Shown here one piece after another: positions 16,883-26,389 of a stretch of 64,000 nucleotides of DNA. This DNA comes from CAYMZZ01 sp964395095 (GTDB lineage: Bacteria > Bacteroidota > Bacteroidia > Chitinophagales > Chitinophagaceae). Position 1 is the stretch's first letter, and every line of letters starts with the position of its first letter. The stretch lies in contig CAYMZZ010000015.1 of assembly GCA_964395095.1 (NCBI GenBank), positions 1 through 64,000 on the forward strand. Direction: 5' to 3'. A model generated the notes under the pieces. It was not told the origin of the DNA. It was given only the letters and a program-made list of their open reading frames with translations, and made no database searches. The position numbers were made by a program, and so were the translations under genes.

Positions 16883-17087
16883 AGTTAACTTATTTTGTTT
16901 AACCTATTTAACATCTCCTGCAATCATTTTGTACGCCAACGGGAGTGAATCGTCGCAATAGCGGAGTGAACCGTCATCTGAATAGAGTCAGTTTGTTTAA
17001 TGAGTTTCTAATTTTCCACGACAATGGAATAACAAAAGCCAATCTTTCGTATTTTGATGGTCATTCTCACTTATTCAAAAAACGATC

Positions 17088-18410
17088 ATGCAAAACCGCA
17101 GGAAATTTATTGGCCAAACCGCGCGTATCGCCACAGGTGCCATACTGGCGCCAGGTATATTCCAAAATGCATTTGCCGGCAACAGGGCTCCGTCCGACCG
17201 AATCCGACTCGCCTCTGTCGGAATTAAGGGCATGGGATGGGCCAATACCATGGCCGCACTAAAAGTACCGGGCGTGGAACTTGTTGCCGTTTGCGACATC
17301 GATCAATCAGCCATTGAGGACCGCCTTGCCGAGTTCAAAAAAAATGGAGGCGATGCGTCCAAACTAAAAATAACGGGCGATTACCGCAGCCTGCTCGATG
17401 ATAAGGATATAGACGTGATTATGATTGGCACTCCCGACCACTGGCATGCGCTCCAGATGATCCATGCCGTGCAGGCCGGCAAGCACGTGTATGTGGAAAA
17501 GCCTGCGGGCAATAGTATGGGCGAATGTGCGGCCATGGTACGCGCACAGGAGCAAAGCGGACGCCTGGTGCAGGTAGGACAGTGGCAGCGGAGCCAGCAA
17601 CATTTCCGCGATGCGGTGGATTTTGTGCACAGCGGTCAGCTCGGCATGATCCGCACCGTAAAAGTATGGTGCTACCAGGGCTGGATGCGCCCTCAATCCG
17701 TAGTGGCCGATAGCGCGCCACCCAAAGGGGTTGATTATAAAACCTGGCTGGGACCGGCACCCACAAGACCCTTTAATGCGAGCCGTTTTCATTTTCACTT
17801 CCGCTGGTTTTGGGACTATGCCGGCGGGTTAATGACCGATTGGGGAGTGCACCTGCTCGACTATGCCCTGCTGGGTATGAAAGCCAGCGAACCCAAATCT
17901 ATTGCCGCCCTGGGTGGGCCCTTCGCCTACCCCGACCTTGCGCAGGAAACGCCTGATACGCTTACCAGTCTCTATGAGTTCGATGGGTTTAACCTGGTGT
18001 GGGATTCCGCCATGGGCATCGACAACGGATCTTATGGCAAAGACCATGGTATCGCCTTTATCGGGAATAATGGTACCCTGATCCTTAACCGCGGAGGCTG
18101 GGAAGTGATAGAAGAGCGTCAAAGCAAGAACAAAGCCGTCAAACCATATCAGAAATCCGTTGATAATGGACTGGTACTACACTGGCAGAATTTTGTGGAT
18201 GCTATCCGCAACAACAAGCCTCAATCGCTTAATTGCTCCATACAGGATGCCGCCCATGTGGCAAACGTAGCTCAGATGGGGAATATCGCTTACCGAACTG
18301 GTAAAAAGCTGATATGGGATAAAGGGCAAAAAAGCTTTAATGATAAAAGCGTTCAAAAGGAATTCTATACCAAACAATACCACAACGGTTACAAGCTGCC
18401 GCTTTTATGA
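17088..18410 (+). CDS. Tat-exported Gfo/Idh/MocA family oxidoreductase
   Basis: 440 residues. The N-terminus carries a twin-arginine signal (RRKFIG, then a hydrophobic stretch, cut near AFAG). A Rossmann domain (about 40-165) holds VGIKGMGWANTMA, VAVCDID and the EKPAGNS motif with the conserved EKP lysine. The C-terminal domain includes FRWFWDYAGGLMTDWGVHLLDY, typical of Bacteroidota exported members. These enzymes use NAD(P)(H), often to oxidise or reduce sugars; the substrate cannot be read from sequence. Tat export fits a protein folded with its cofactor in the cytosol. Confidence 0.92.
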   Translation: MQNRRKFIGQTARIATGAILAPGIFQNAFAGNRAPSDRIRLASVGIKGMGWANTMAALKVPGVELVAVCDIDQSAIEDRLAEFKKNGGDASKLKITGDYRSLLDDKDIDVIMIGTPDHWHALQMIHAVQAGKHVYVEKPAGNSMGECAAMVRAQEQSGRLVQVGQWQRSQQHFRDAVDFVHSGQLGMIRTVKVWCYQGWMRPQSVVADSAPPKGVDYKTWLGPAPTRPFNASRFHFHFRWFWDYAGGLMTDWGVHLLDYALLGMKASEPKSIAALGGPFAYPDLAQETPDTLTSLYEFDGFNLVWDSAMGIDNGSYGKDHGIAFIGNNGTLILNRGGWEVIEERQSKNKAVKPYQKSVDNGLVLHWQNFVDAIRNNKPQSLNCSIQDAAHVANVAQMGNIAYRTGKKLIWDKGQKSFNDKSVQKEFYTKQYHNGYKLPLL

Positions 18411-18422
18411 TTAGTAGCATCG

Positions 18423-19919
18423 CTACGCAAAGCTATAGCTCATTGAGCCGTCCTTTTCGTCTTTTACCAAAATACCCAATGCGGCCAGTTGGTTGCGGAT
18501 TTTGTCGGAGGTTACAAAGTCTTTGCGCGATTTGGCTTCACGTCTGATATCGAGCAACAGCTCCATCACGCCTTTGAGCTGATCGTTATCGGCTTCCGTA
18601 ATGCCACGCAATCCCAGAATTTCTTCCATGTATTTTTTCATGGTTGTCTGGCATAGCAACAGGGTATCGCGGCTGATTGCCGTAAGCGGAAGGGCTTTGT
18701 CTTTGATGGAATTGATCACGGGTACCATCTCAAAGAAATTAGCCAGTACGCGGGCCGTGCTGAAATCATCATTCATAAAGCCATCCAGCTCGCCGATCAG
18801 TTGCCGGAGTTTGGTATCGGTTGCCGGCTGGCCGGCCTGCTCTCCAGTTCCTTCCGGTGAAAACTTCTGCAGTTGCTCGTAAGCATCCCAAAGCCGCTTG
18901 AGCCCTTTTTCGGCCCCCTGCAGGGCTTCGTTGCTAAAATCGAGGGTGCTGCGGTAATGCGTTTGGAGTATGAAGAAGCGAATCACCATGGGATGATAGG
19001 CTTTCTCGAGTATGGGATTACCGCCGCTAAACATCTCGGTAAGGGTGATGGTATTGTTATAACTCTTACCCATCTTCTTCCCATTGATGGTGATCATGTT
19101 GTTGTGCATCCAGTACCGCACCGGCGCCACATGATTGCAAATGGTGCTTTGGGCAATTTCACTTTCATGATGCGGAAACATCAGGTCCATGCCGCCGCCA
19201 TGTATATCGAACTGCGCGCCCAGGTACTTGGTAGCCATGGCCGAGCATTCAATATGCCAGCCGGGAAAACCCACCCCCCAGGGACTCTGCCAGCGCATGA
19301 TATGTTCCGGTGCCGCTTTTTTCCAAAGCGCGAAGTCGGCGCGGTCACGCTTTTCATCCTGCCCTTCCAGGTCGCGGGTTGTTTCCAGCAACTCACCCAA
19401 TACACGGCCGCTCAATTTTCCGTAATCGTAACTGGCCGCATACTTCTTTACGTCAAAATAAACGGAGCCATTCACCTCATACGCATATCCCGCCTTTATC
19501 AATTCCTGTATCATGCCAATCTGCTCCACAATATGGCCGGTAGCGGTGGGTTCAATGGATGGAGGCAGCGTATTGAACTGCTCCATGGCCCAATGAAAGA
19601 GATTGGTATATTTCTGCACCAGCTCCATGGGCTCCAGCTTTTCGAGTACCGCTTTTTTGGAGATCTTGTCCTCCGCTTCACGACCTTCTTCCTCAAAATG
19701 CCCGGCATCCGTAATGTTGCGCACATAACGCACTTTATAACCCAGGCTCACCAGGTAACGATACACCACATCGAACGTGATATATGGCCGCGCATGACCC
19801 AGGTGACTCTCACCGCTTACCGTGGGGCCACATACATACATGCCCACATGCCCCGGCGTAAGGGGAGTGAAAACTTCTTTTTCCCGGGAATAGGAATTGT
19901 ATATTCTTAATTCGTTCAT
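18423..19919 (-). CDS. cysS: Cysteinyl-tRNA synthetase
   Basis: 498 residues, normal length. The class I signature is SHLGHAR (HIGH-type), and the second is KKMGKS (KMSKS variant common in Bacteroidota). Zn-binding residues are in CGPTV and WHIECSAM, with HHESE further on. The DALR-type helical C-terminal domain covers about 370-498. It charges tRNA-Cys. A TAAATTTG promoter box lies 19 bp upstream, at the edge of a heptamer tract. Confidence 0.97.
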   Translation of the reverse strand: MNELRIYNSYSREKEVFTPLTPGHVGMYVCGPTVSGESHLGHARPYITFDVVYRYLVSLGYKVRYVRNITDAGHFEEEGREAEDKISKKAVLEKLEPMELVQKYTNLFHWAMEQFNTLPPSIEPTATGHIVEQIGMIQELIKAGYAYEVNGSVYFDVKKYAASYDYGKLSGRVLGELLETTRDLEGQDEKRDRADFALWKKAAPEHIMRWQSPWGVGFPGWHIECSAMATKYLGAQFDIHGGGMDLMFPHHESEIAQSTICNHVAPVRYWMHNNMITINGKKMGKSYNNTITLTEMFSGGNPILEKAYHPMVIRFFILQTHYRSTLDFSNEALQGAEKGLKRLWDAYEQLQKFSPEGTGEQAGQPATDTKLRQLIGELDGFMNDDFSTARVLANFFEMVPVINSIKDKALPLTAISRDTLLLCQTTMKKYMEEILGLRGITEADNDQLKGVMELLLDIRREAKSRKDFVTSDKIRNQLAALGILVKDEKDGSMSYSFA

Positions 19920-19938
19920 ATGTTCGGGTTAGAAAGCG

Positions 19939-19946
19939 CAAATTTA
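19939..19946 (-). promoter_or_regulatory. Candidate -7 box TAAATTTG before cysS
   Basis: An exact TAnnTTTG match on the minus strand, 19 bp before the cysS start. It overlaps the first unit of the heptamer tract that fills this spacer. Confidence 0.45.
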
Positions 19947-20058
19947 AGTTGTAAGTTTTAAGTTGTAAGTTTTAAGTTATACGTGAGTGAGGGTAGTTGG
20001 CGTCGGCATCCTGTGATTTGCTATATTAATAACTTAAAACTTATAACTTACAACTTAC
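19943..20058. repeat. TAAGTNN heptamer tracts bracketing the cysS/phosphatase spacer
   Basis: Left arm 19943-19984 is six exact 7-bp units: TTTAAGT, TGTAAGT, TTTAAGT, TGTAAGT, TTTAAGT, TATACGT. Right arm from about 20030 is ACTTAAA, ACTTATA, ACTTACA, ACTTACT. About 45 bp lies between. The right arm ends 4 bp from the neighbouring stop codon. Confidence 0.9.
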
Positions 20059-20061
20059 TAC

Positions 20062-21174
20062 TCACAAACCCACATCCGCCACCAACATATAATGATCCGA
20101 ATAATCCCTCACAATTCTTTTAAACTGCCTGACCCGAAACCGGGGATCGGCCATTATATAATCGATACGAAGCGTGGGTGAAAGTGCGTTGAAGGTACGG
20201 CCAATGCCAAAGCCTTTCTTGAGAAAGGCATCCTGCATTTTACCTTTTACCTGGAAATAGGCATAGGAGTTGGGCACATCGTTGAGGTCGCCGCAAAAGA
20301 GGTTGGGAAAGGGGCTGTCCTGCATTACCTGGTGCACAATATCCGCCTGTATCTGCCGGTGTGTGATGCCGGTACGCAATTTCGAAAAAATCATTTTGGA
20401 ATTATCCACCAGCCCATCTTCGCCGGTCTTGATATTCTCAATCTTCTCGTAGTCAGACGGCTTAAACTGCAGCGATTGCAGGTGAGTGGTGTACACCCGA
20501 ATGGTATCATCGTTAATCTTGATATCGGCATGCATCAGCGCTTCGGGCAGCGATGGCCTTGGGTAGCGGATAAGACCACTATCCACAATGGGGTAACGGG
20601 AAAAAATCACGCTGCCGGTAAAGTGCTTGTCGCCATCAACATCATGCGAAAAGAAATAGTAAGGATAGTTGTAGTTTTTGCTGATGTAGGTGAGATTGGG
20701 GTACCAGTCAGAAGCCTGTGAGTGAAAAAATTCCTGCAGGCAAACGATATCCGCATTTTGTGCGGCTATCTGTTCCATCATCCGGAGCCGGGTGCGGCTC
20801 CCCTTGTTGAAATTGCGCCGCATTTCAATAAAGCGGGCCACATTCCAGGTGGCAATACGGATTTCGCCTTCCTTTTTTTGTTCCGTAAATCCCGCACCGG
20901 GATGAAACGCAAAAAACACACTGATACTTTTATAAGAGATCAACAGGGCCAGCGTGGAAATCCAGGCATAGCGCCGCTTCACAAATAGCCAACCCACGAT
21001 AAAAGAGAGATTGATCAAAAGAAGGATCGGAAAACCCAGGCCCAATACCGATATAAACCACCAGCGCTGCGGATCTACCTGGGGCGAAAATGCAGAAAGC
21101 AGGTAAAAGAAAACAACCAATCCGTTGGTGATGAGTAAAAACTTACGGGTGAATATGCGAAATCGGCTCGACAA
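20062..21174 (-). CDS. Membrane-anchored endonuclease/exonuclease/phosphatase family protein
   Basis: 370 residues. Three hydrophobic helices (about 10-32, 38-66 and 70-92) precede an EEP domain (about 105-370). Active-site pieces are visible: TWNVARF, VCLQEFFH (metal-binding Glu), THLQSL, FCGDLNDVPNS and the final YSDHYMLVADV (Asp-His pair). Family members hydrolyse phosphodiesters in nucleic acids, lipids or sugar phosphates; the domain here would face the periplasm. The assigned start is TTG, as no ATG lies upstream in frame near the first helix. Confidence 0.88.
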   Translation of the reverse strand: MSSRFRIFTRKFLLITNGLVVFFYLLSAFSPQVDPQRWWFISVLGLGFPILLLINLSFIVGWLFVKRRYAWISTLALLISYKSISVFFAFHPGAGFTEQKKEGEIRIATWNVARFIEMRRNFNKGSRTRLRMMEQIAAQNADIVCLQEFFHSQASDWYPNLTYISKNYNYPYYFFSHDVDGDKHFTGSVIFSRYPIVDSGLIRYPRPSLPEALMHADIKINDDTIRVYTTHLQSLQFKPSDYEKIENIKTGEDGLVDNSKMIFSKLRTGITHRQIQADIVHQVMQDSPFPNLFCGDLNDVPNSYAYFQVKGKMQDAFLKKGFGIGRTFNALSPTLRIDYIMADPRFRVRQFKRIVRDYSDHYMLVADVGL

Positions 21175-21338
21175 TGGCTATAAGTCTTTTGATTCAGCAA
21201 TCTGGTCAAGGCAAAATCCGGTTAAGACCTGCCCAACAGATCGCGCAGCAATTTACCAAAATAATAAGTGAACGACGATGACCCCCGCTTAAATGTTCGC
21301 TAAAGCCAGTGATGCTGTTACCCGCTCCACGAAATGGA

Positions 21339-22268
21339 TTACTGATCTTTGGCAGCTCTTTTCAATAATTCTTTCTCTTCGTCTGAAAGAGAATGAAACC
21401 CTTTTTGACTGATTTTATCGAGGATCTCATCTATGCGCTGCTCGGTAATATTGGGTGTGCGCGTGTAGGGTTTTGTAGCAGATTTATAGAATAATTCCTT
21501 TTTGATATCCTTTCCCTTTACCGGCTTGTCGGGGCTGAACAGGTTGGTACACCAATCGAAAAAGCGGTTCATCCAGCCACCTGCATCATAGCCGCGCTGG
21601 TAAGCGACAATAAACAGGAAACCGGCGAGCGCACCTGCCAGGTGTGCGATATGGCCGCCCGAATTGTTGCCGGGAATAAATGCGAGGTCAATGATGAGAT
21701 AGATAACGGTAACCACCCAGATGGGAATACCGCCATTGAGCATGGGAAAAAGGCGATAACCCGGTGCCAAAGTGGTTACGGCGACAGCTACAGCCATTAC
21801 CCCGGCCGATGCACCCAATGCCGTGCTGCCCTCGAGCCTGGGTACCAGGCCGGGCACAAAATTAAAGGCCAGCACATAGGCCAGTGCCCCCAGCAAGCCA
21901 CCATAGAGGTAAATGGGTATAATTTTCCGATTGCCGGTAAGATCGTGCAGGATATATCCAAACACCCAAAGCCAAAGCATATTGCCGAGGATATGCCATA
22001 CATCCACATGCACAAACATGTGCGTAAACAGTGTCCAGGGTTTCTGAACCCACTGGCTCATATCGGCCGGCAGGCTAAACCAGCTCACCACATTGCTATT
22101 GTAATTGGCAGCAGCCAAAGCCGTATCGGAATACTGCAAGGCATAAACGGCCCGAATAAAAATCAGGATCACAAACAGCACCACATTGATGGCGATGAGC
22201 ATGATCAGATTATTGCGCTCCTGCGCCAGGGATAATTTTTTCTGGTATTCTCTTTCCTGGTATCCCAT
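21339..22268 (-). CDS. Rhomboid intramembrane serine protease with C-terminal cytosolic tail
   Basis: 309 residues with six predicted membrane helices. The catalytic serine is in GASAG (TALGASAGVMAVA) and the catalytic histidine in GGHIAHLAGALAGF. The HVDVWHILGNMLWLWVFG segment carries the HxxxN oxyanion motif. A soluble tail of about 70 residues ends in a helix rich in Lys and Glu (LDKISQKGFHSLSDEEKELLKRA), a tail common in Bacteroidota rhomboids. It is 101 bp upstream of a second rhomboid on the same strand. Confidence 0.93.
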   Translation of the reverse strand: MGYQEREYQKKLSLAQERNNLIMLIAINVVLFVILIFIRAVYALQYSDTALAAANYNSNVVSWFSLPADMSQWVQKPWTLFTHMFVHVDVWHILGNMLWLWVFGYILHDLTGNRKIIPIYLYGGLLGALAYVLAFNFVPGLVPRLEGSTALGASAGVMAVAVAVTTLAPGYRLFPMLNGGIPIWVVTVIYLIIDLAFIPGNNSGGHIAHLAGALAGFLFIVAYQRGYDAGGWMNRFFDWCTNLFSPDKPVKGKDIKKELFYKSATKPYTRTPNITEQRIDEILDKISQKGFHSLSDEEKELLKRAAKDQ

Positions 22269-22369
22269 GTCTCACGTTTTCGCTTATAAATTTAAGCTAA
22301 TGATGGTAAAAGAAAAAGGAGAAATGCAGCGGACAAACGAAACTTCCGGCATTTCTCACAGTATTAGGG

Positions 22370-23089
22370 TTAATATAACGTTTTGCGGTTGGTTTTGTTC
22401 CAGATCATAACCATAATAAAACCGGTAATGGCGCCTCCCAGGTGGGCAAAATGGGCAATACCCGTATTGGCCGTGGGACTGAACCCGCCAAACAGGTCCA
22501 AAGCTATTAGTCCCAGCACCACCCATTTCGCCTTGATGGGTATGGGAATAAACATGAGAAAGAGTTCTGTATTGGGGAAAAGCAGCGCAAAGCCGGCCAG
22601 AACACCCATTACTGCCCCCGATGCTCCCACGGCAGATGCCAGAAAATCCATCCGGTTTACCAGTGCCTGGGCTACCTGCTCCTGTCCCATCGCCTGGGCC
22701 ATCAGGGCCTCCCGCACCAGGGTTTCATCGTATCGCAGATGTTGCACCAAAAGGTGACAGGCCGCTGCACCAACCCCACAAATGATATAGAACAGGAGAA
22801 ATCGCTTATGCCCCCATACATTTTCCAGAATACGGCCAAACATATAAAGGGCGAACATATTAAAGAAAATATGGAATAGCTGACCCGGACCCGCTGCATG
22901 GGCAAACATGTGCGTGGCGATCTGGTAGGGTTCAAAATAGGGGCTATCGATTGGATGAAGGGCAATTTTGAAAGTGAGATCCTGCTCGGCAAAAACCAAT
23001 TGTGCCACCCATACGAGCACATTAATGATGATCAGATTCTTGACAACCGGCGGGAAAGAATCGGGCCGGGTAAATCGAAATTCACTCAT
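22370..23089 (-). CDS. Rhomboid intramembrane serine protease
   Basis: 239 residues, six helices. Catalytic serine in GASGAVMGVLAG, histidine in IAHFAHLGGAITGF, and oxyanion motif in HIFFNMFALYMFG. It lacks the tail of its neighbour. The N-terminus has SFPPVVKNLIIINVLVW, typical of Bacteroidota rhomboids. It is transcribed towards the second rhomboid, and the pair probably share a transcript. A TAAATTTG box ends only 4 bp before the ATG, suggesting a leaderless or nearly leaderless mRNA. Confidence 0.94.
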   Translation of the reverse strand: MSEFRFTRPDSFPPVVKNLIIINVLVWVAQLVFAEQDLTFKIALHPIDSPYFEPYQIATHMFAHAAGPGQLFHIFFNMFALYMFGRILENVWGHKRFLLFYIICGVGAAACHLLVQHLRYDETLVREALMAQAMGQEQVAQALVNRMDFLASAVGASGAVMGVLAGFALLFPNTELFLMFIPIPIKAKWVVLGLIALDLFGGFSPTANTGIAHFAHLGGAITGFIMVMIWNKTNRKTLY

Positions 23090-23093
23090 TCGG

Positions 23094-23101
23094 CAAATTT
23101 A
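23094..23101 (-). promoter_or_regulatory. Candidate -7 box TAAATTTG 4 bp before the rhomboid start
   Basis: An exact TAnnTTTG match on the minus strand. If used, transcription would begin at about the start codon. Confidence 0.45.
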
Positions 23102-23198
23102 GGAAAACAGAGCGGGATCGCCGGACTGAGCCCGTCGATCAAATAATAAGAAAAACAATAGTTCCTGATGAACAGTACACCAATTAGGTGCGTAGAAA

Positions 23199-23230
23199 CA
23201 AATAACCGAATACCCAAATCCGCAAATTAG
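23199..23230. repeat. Octamer tract (CAAATNNN orientation)
   Basis: Four 8-bp units (CAAATAAC, CGAATACC, CAAATCCG, CAAATTAG type) end 6 bp from the rlmD stop. Confidence 0.65.
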
Positions 23231-23235
23231 CTCCC

Positions 23236-24642
23236 TCACCTTCGCTTCAACTGCACCACATTCTCAATATGCAGCGTATGGGGAAACATATCCACCGGTT
23301 GCACGGCCGTTACCTGGTATTTTTCATCGAGCCGCTGCAGGTCGCGGGCCTGGGTTGCCGGATTACAGCTTACATACACTACCACCGGCGCTTCCATGTC
23401 AAGGATCTTTTGCACCAGCTTCTCGTGCATACCGGCCCTTGGAGGATCGGTGATGATAATATCCGGGCGACCATGCTCCCCGAAAAAATTGTCGTCGCAA
23501 ACATCAATCACGTCGCCTGCAAAAAAATGGGTGTTGGAGAGTCCATTGAGTGCCGCATTCTCTTTGGCATCTTCTATGGCGGAAGGCACCAGCTCCACTC
23601 CTATGATCTTACCCGCCTGCCTGCTGCAAAAAATGCCGATACTGCCTGTTCCACAATAAAGATCATAAAGCGTTTCCGTTCCGGTAAACTCCGCAAACTC
23701 GCGGGTTACCTGGTACAATCTGGTCGCCTGCGCGGTATTGGTCTGAAAAAAGGACCGGGGGCCGATCTTGAATGAAAAATCTTCCAGCCGCTCCAGCACA
23801 TAATCCCTGCCCTTCCACAGCACCGGCTCCAGATCGTAAAGGCTGTCATTATGCTTGGTATTGATGGTGTAGAGAAGGCTGTTGATCTGTGGAAATCGGC
23901 TCTCTATAAAGCGCATCAGGGCTTCCACTTTGGGCATATCCGGTTCGCCAAAAACCATATTCACCATCAGCTCACCGGTTTCGCAAAGCCGGATCTGCAT
24001 GGTGCGTAGTAAACCCTGGTGCTGCCGGATGTCGTAAAAGCTATAACCCTGCTCACGACCAAACTCTTTCACCGCCTTCCGTATCTGGTTGCCGGGTTCG
24101 GCCTGTAAATAACAGGTATCAATATCCACCACTTTATCAAACAGGCCCCTGGCATGAAATCCCGCCACATCCTGCATACCCGTCACCGATTCATCCCCCA
24201 GCTCCTCTTTGCGCAGGTAACGCTTGTTGCCAAATGTGTACTCCATTTTGTTGCGGTAATAGCGTGTGTTGTCCGCACCCATGATGGGCCTGATTTCAGG
24301 CAACGACAGTTTTCCGATACGCTGCAGGTTATCGCGCACCTGCTTATGCTTGTATTCCAGTTGTTGCGCATAAGGCAGCATCTGCCACTGGCAGCCCCCA
24401 CATACACCGAAATGGCTGCAAAAGGGCTCAGTACGCTGAGGCGAATAAGCATGGAAACGAATAGCCCGCCCTTCGGCCCAGTCCTTCTTGCTTCGACCCA
24501 ACTGCACATCTACCCGGTCGCCCGGAACGGCCCCGTCTATAAAAATCACTTTGCCATCTACCCGGGCCAGCGACCGGCCCTCTGCCGCATAGTCCTCAAC
24601 CAATACCTGCGGTAATACTATGTTTTTCTTTTTTCTGCTCAC
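23236..24642 (-). CDS. rlmD: 23S rRNA (uracil-5-)-methyltransferase RlmD
   Basis: 468 residues. An N-terminal TRAM domain (about 1-65) is followed by the Fe-S cysteine cluster CSHFGVCGGCQWQM (with a further Cys near 165), then the SAM-dependent domain with DLYCGTGSIGIF, DPPRAGMHEKLV and the catalytic cysteine in YVSCNPATQARDL. The family methylates U1939 (RlmD) or U747 in 23S rRNA, or U54 in tRNA; the exact target is inferred from overall similarity. Confidence 0.93.
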   Translation of the reverse strand: MSRKKKNIVLPQVLVEDYAAEGRSLARVDGKVIFIDGAVPGDRVDVQLGRSKKDWAEGRAIRFHAYSPQRTEPFCSHFGVCGGCQWQMLPYAQQLEYKHKQVRDNLQRIGKLSLPEIRPIMGADNTRYYRNKMEYTFGNKRYLRKEELGDESVTGMQDVAGFHARGLFDKVVDIDTCYLQAEPGNQIRKAVKEFGREQGYSFYDIRQHQGLLRTMQIRLCETGELMVNMVFGEPDMPKVEALMRFIESRFPQINSLLYTINTKHNDSLYDLEPVLWKGRDYVLERLEDFSFKIGPRSFFQTNTAQATRLYQVTREFAEFTGTETLYDLYCGTGSIGIFCSRQAGKIIGVELVPSAIEDAKENAALNGLSNTHFFAGDVIDVCDDNFFGEHGRPDIIITDPPRAGMHEKLVQKILDMEAPVVVYVSCNPATQARDLQRLDEKYQVTAVQPVDMFPHTLHIENVVQLKRR

Positions 24643-24660
24643 GGGGGCAAAGCTAAGGGG

Positions 24661-24879
24661 AGTTTTGAGTTTTAAGTGGTAAGTTATAAGTTTTAAGTTG
24701 GAAGAATTGGGCTTGAGTAGCGACCTTTTGAACTTTTTTTATTTTTCAAATGCCACTACACAACTGTCAAAGTGGATTTTTCATCATCATATCAATAAAT
24801 TGCATTCTGTGATAGAAAGGCTGATTTGAATCGAAAGCAGAAAATAACTCAAAACTTATAACTTAAAACTTACAACTCA
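24661..24879. repeat. TAAGTNN heptamer tracts bracketing a divergent promoter region
   Basis: Left arm 24661-24702 (TTTAAGT, GGTAAGT, TATAAGT, TTTAAGT) and right arm 24843-24879 (ACTTATA, ACTTAAA, ACTTACA) enclose about 140 bp of AT-rich sequence between the divergent rlmD and thiol-disulfide genes. No gene or clear promoter was recognised in the centre. Confidence 0.8.
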
Positions 24880-24882
24880 TTA

Positions 24883-26322
24883 ATGCTGCAACGAATCCAC
24901 ATAATTCTCCTCTCCCTCCTCCCCTTCGCCGGCCTGGCGCAGGAGGGATACGAAATAAAAGTACGCTTCAAGCCATTTGCCAACCAGTATATCTACCTCG
25001 GGCATTATTCGGGAAAGCAATTCCCCATTGTGGATTCGGTGAAGTTGAATGCCGAAAGTGAGGGTGTGTTTAGAGGTAGTAAAACACTTGGTGGTGGCAT
25101 TTATGTAATTGCTTATCCCACGCGCGACCGGTTTTTTGAACTTTTGATTGATAAGGACCAACATTTCAGTGTGCAAGCCGATACGGCCAACCTCAATGCC
25201 CGAAAATTTGAAGGCTCCGTAGACAATACAGATTTCCAGCGCTACCAGGCCAAAATGGATAGTATTGGCAAAGCCATCCAGCAACTAAATCAACAATTGA
25301 CAGTTGGAGGAAATGTTGCCGACAGCAATGCCATTCAGCAAAAAATTAAAGACCTGCGATCCGAAACTACCCTTTACCGGCGCAATATTGTGCGCGATCA
25401 ACCCAATAGCCTCCTCGCTGCCCTGATGCGCCTGATGGATGAGCCCGTGGTGCCACCGGCCAATGAGCACCCAGGTGGCCAATACGATAGCAGCTACGCC
25501 TACCAGTACTTTAAATCGCATTACTGGGATGGACTTTATTTTTTCGATGACCGATTGACCCGAACACCCGCTTCCCTTTTTGATGAAAGAGTGGACAAAT
25601 ACATCAATAGCGTGGTGTATCCCGATCCTGACTCGCTGATACGCGAACTGGATTATATGCTGGGCTTCGCCAGCGTGAGCAGGGAAATGAGCAAATTTCT
25701 GCTCGTAAAATTCATTACCCGCTATATCAATCAGAAATATATGTGGGAAGACAAAGTGTTTGTGCACCTCTACCAAAAATATTTCGCCAACAAGGAACAC
25801 GACTGGCTCACACCCGAAGGAAAAAAGATGATCACCGAAAGGGCTTATAATCTTATGGCCAATATTTTGGGCAACCCGGCTGAAAATATTGCCCTGCCCG
25901 ATAGCCTGGGAACCATTCGCATGCTGTATGGCGATACCGCCCGATTTACCCTCGTCACCTTCTGGGATCCCACCTGTGGGCATTGCAAGGAAACACTGCC
26001 CATTATCGACAGCCTCTACCGCAACAAATGGAAGGATTATGGCCTCCGGATTTATGCCGTTGCCAAAGAAACCGAAGGGAAGCGTGAAGACTGGCTTCGC
26101 TTTATTCGGCAATACAGGCTGAGCGATTGGATCCATGTGTACTATAGCCGCGAAGAGGAAAAGCAGCGCGTAGCCAACAATATCCCCGGCTATACACAGC
26201 TCTACGATGCCCAAACCGTGCCAGCACTTTTTTTGCTGGACCGCGAGAAGCGGATTATCGCCAAAAAGCTAACCTGGGAGCAAGCCGATGAAATACTCGG
26301 GTTGCGCGTGCAAAAGCCATAA
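24883..26322 (+). CDS. Secreted thioredoxin-like protein (DUF4369/DUF5106/TlpA type)
   Basis: 479 residues. Signal peptide 1-19 (LLSLLPFAGLAQ). Residues 22-130 resemble the DUF4369 beta domain common in Bacteroidota TlpA proteins, followed by a helical DUF5106-like region (150-300) and a thioredoxin fold (320-479) with the redox pair in PTCGHCKETLPI. It probably reduces disulfides in the periplasm. A parvulin gene starts 67 bp downstream, consistent with a protein-folding pair. Confidence 0.85.
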   Translation: MLQRIHIILLSLLPFAGLAQEGYEIKVRFKPFANQYIYLGHYSGKQFPIVDSVKLNAESEGVFRGSKTLGGGIYVIAYPTRDRFFELLIDKDQHFSVQADTANLNARKFEGSVDNTDFQRYQAKMDSIGKAIQQLNQQLTVGGNVADSNAIQQKIKDLRSETTLYRRNIVRDQPNSLLAALMRLMDEPVVPPANEHPGGQYDSSYAYQYFKSHYWDGLYFFDDRLTRTPASLFDERVDKYINSVVYPDPDSLIRELDYMLGFASVSREMSKFLLVKFITRYINQKYMWEDKVFVHLYQKYFANKEHDWLTPEGKKMITERAYNLMANILGNPAENIALPDSLGTIRMLYGDTARFTLVTFWDPTCGHCKETLPIIDSLYRNKWKDYGLRIYAVAKETEGKREDWLRFIRQYRLSDWIHVYYSREEEKQRVANNIPGYTQLYDAQTVPALFLLDREKRIIAKKLTWEQADEILGLRVQKP

Positions 26323-26389
26323 TGGCGTTGTATCTTGCTCAATAATATTGCTTTGTATTCGTTATCCAAGCACCCGAAAATTCATGATC

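Noticed and set aside
18873..19910. A 345-codon plus-strand open frame opposite cysS
   Set aside because: It is antisense to a complete cysteinyl-tRNA synthetase and shows no family features.
24643..24882. Possible riboswitch or small RNA between rlmD and the thiol-disulfide gene
   Set aside because: Apart from the heptamer arms I found no conserved riboswitch core, terminator or strong stem in the centre.
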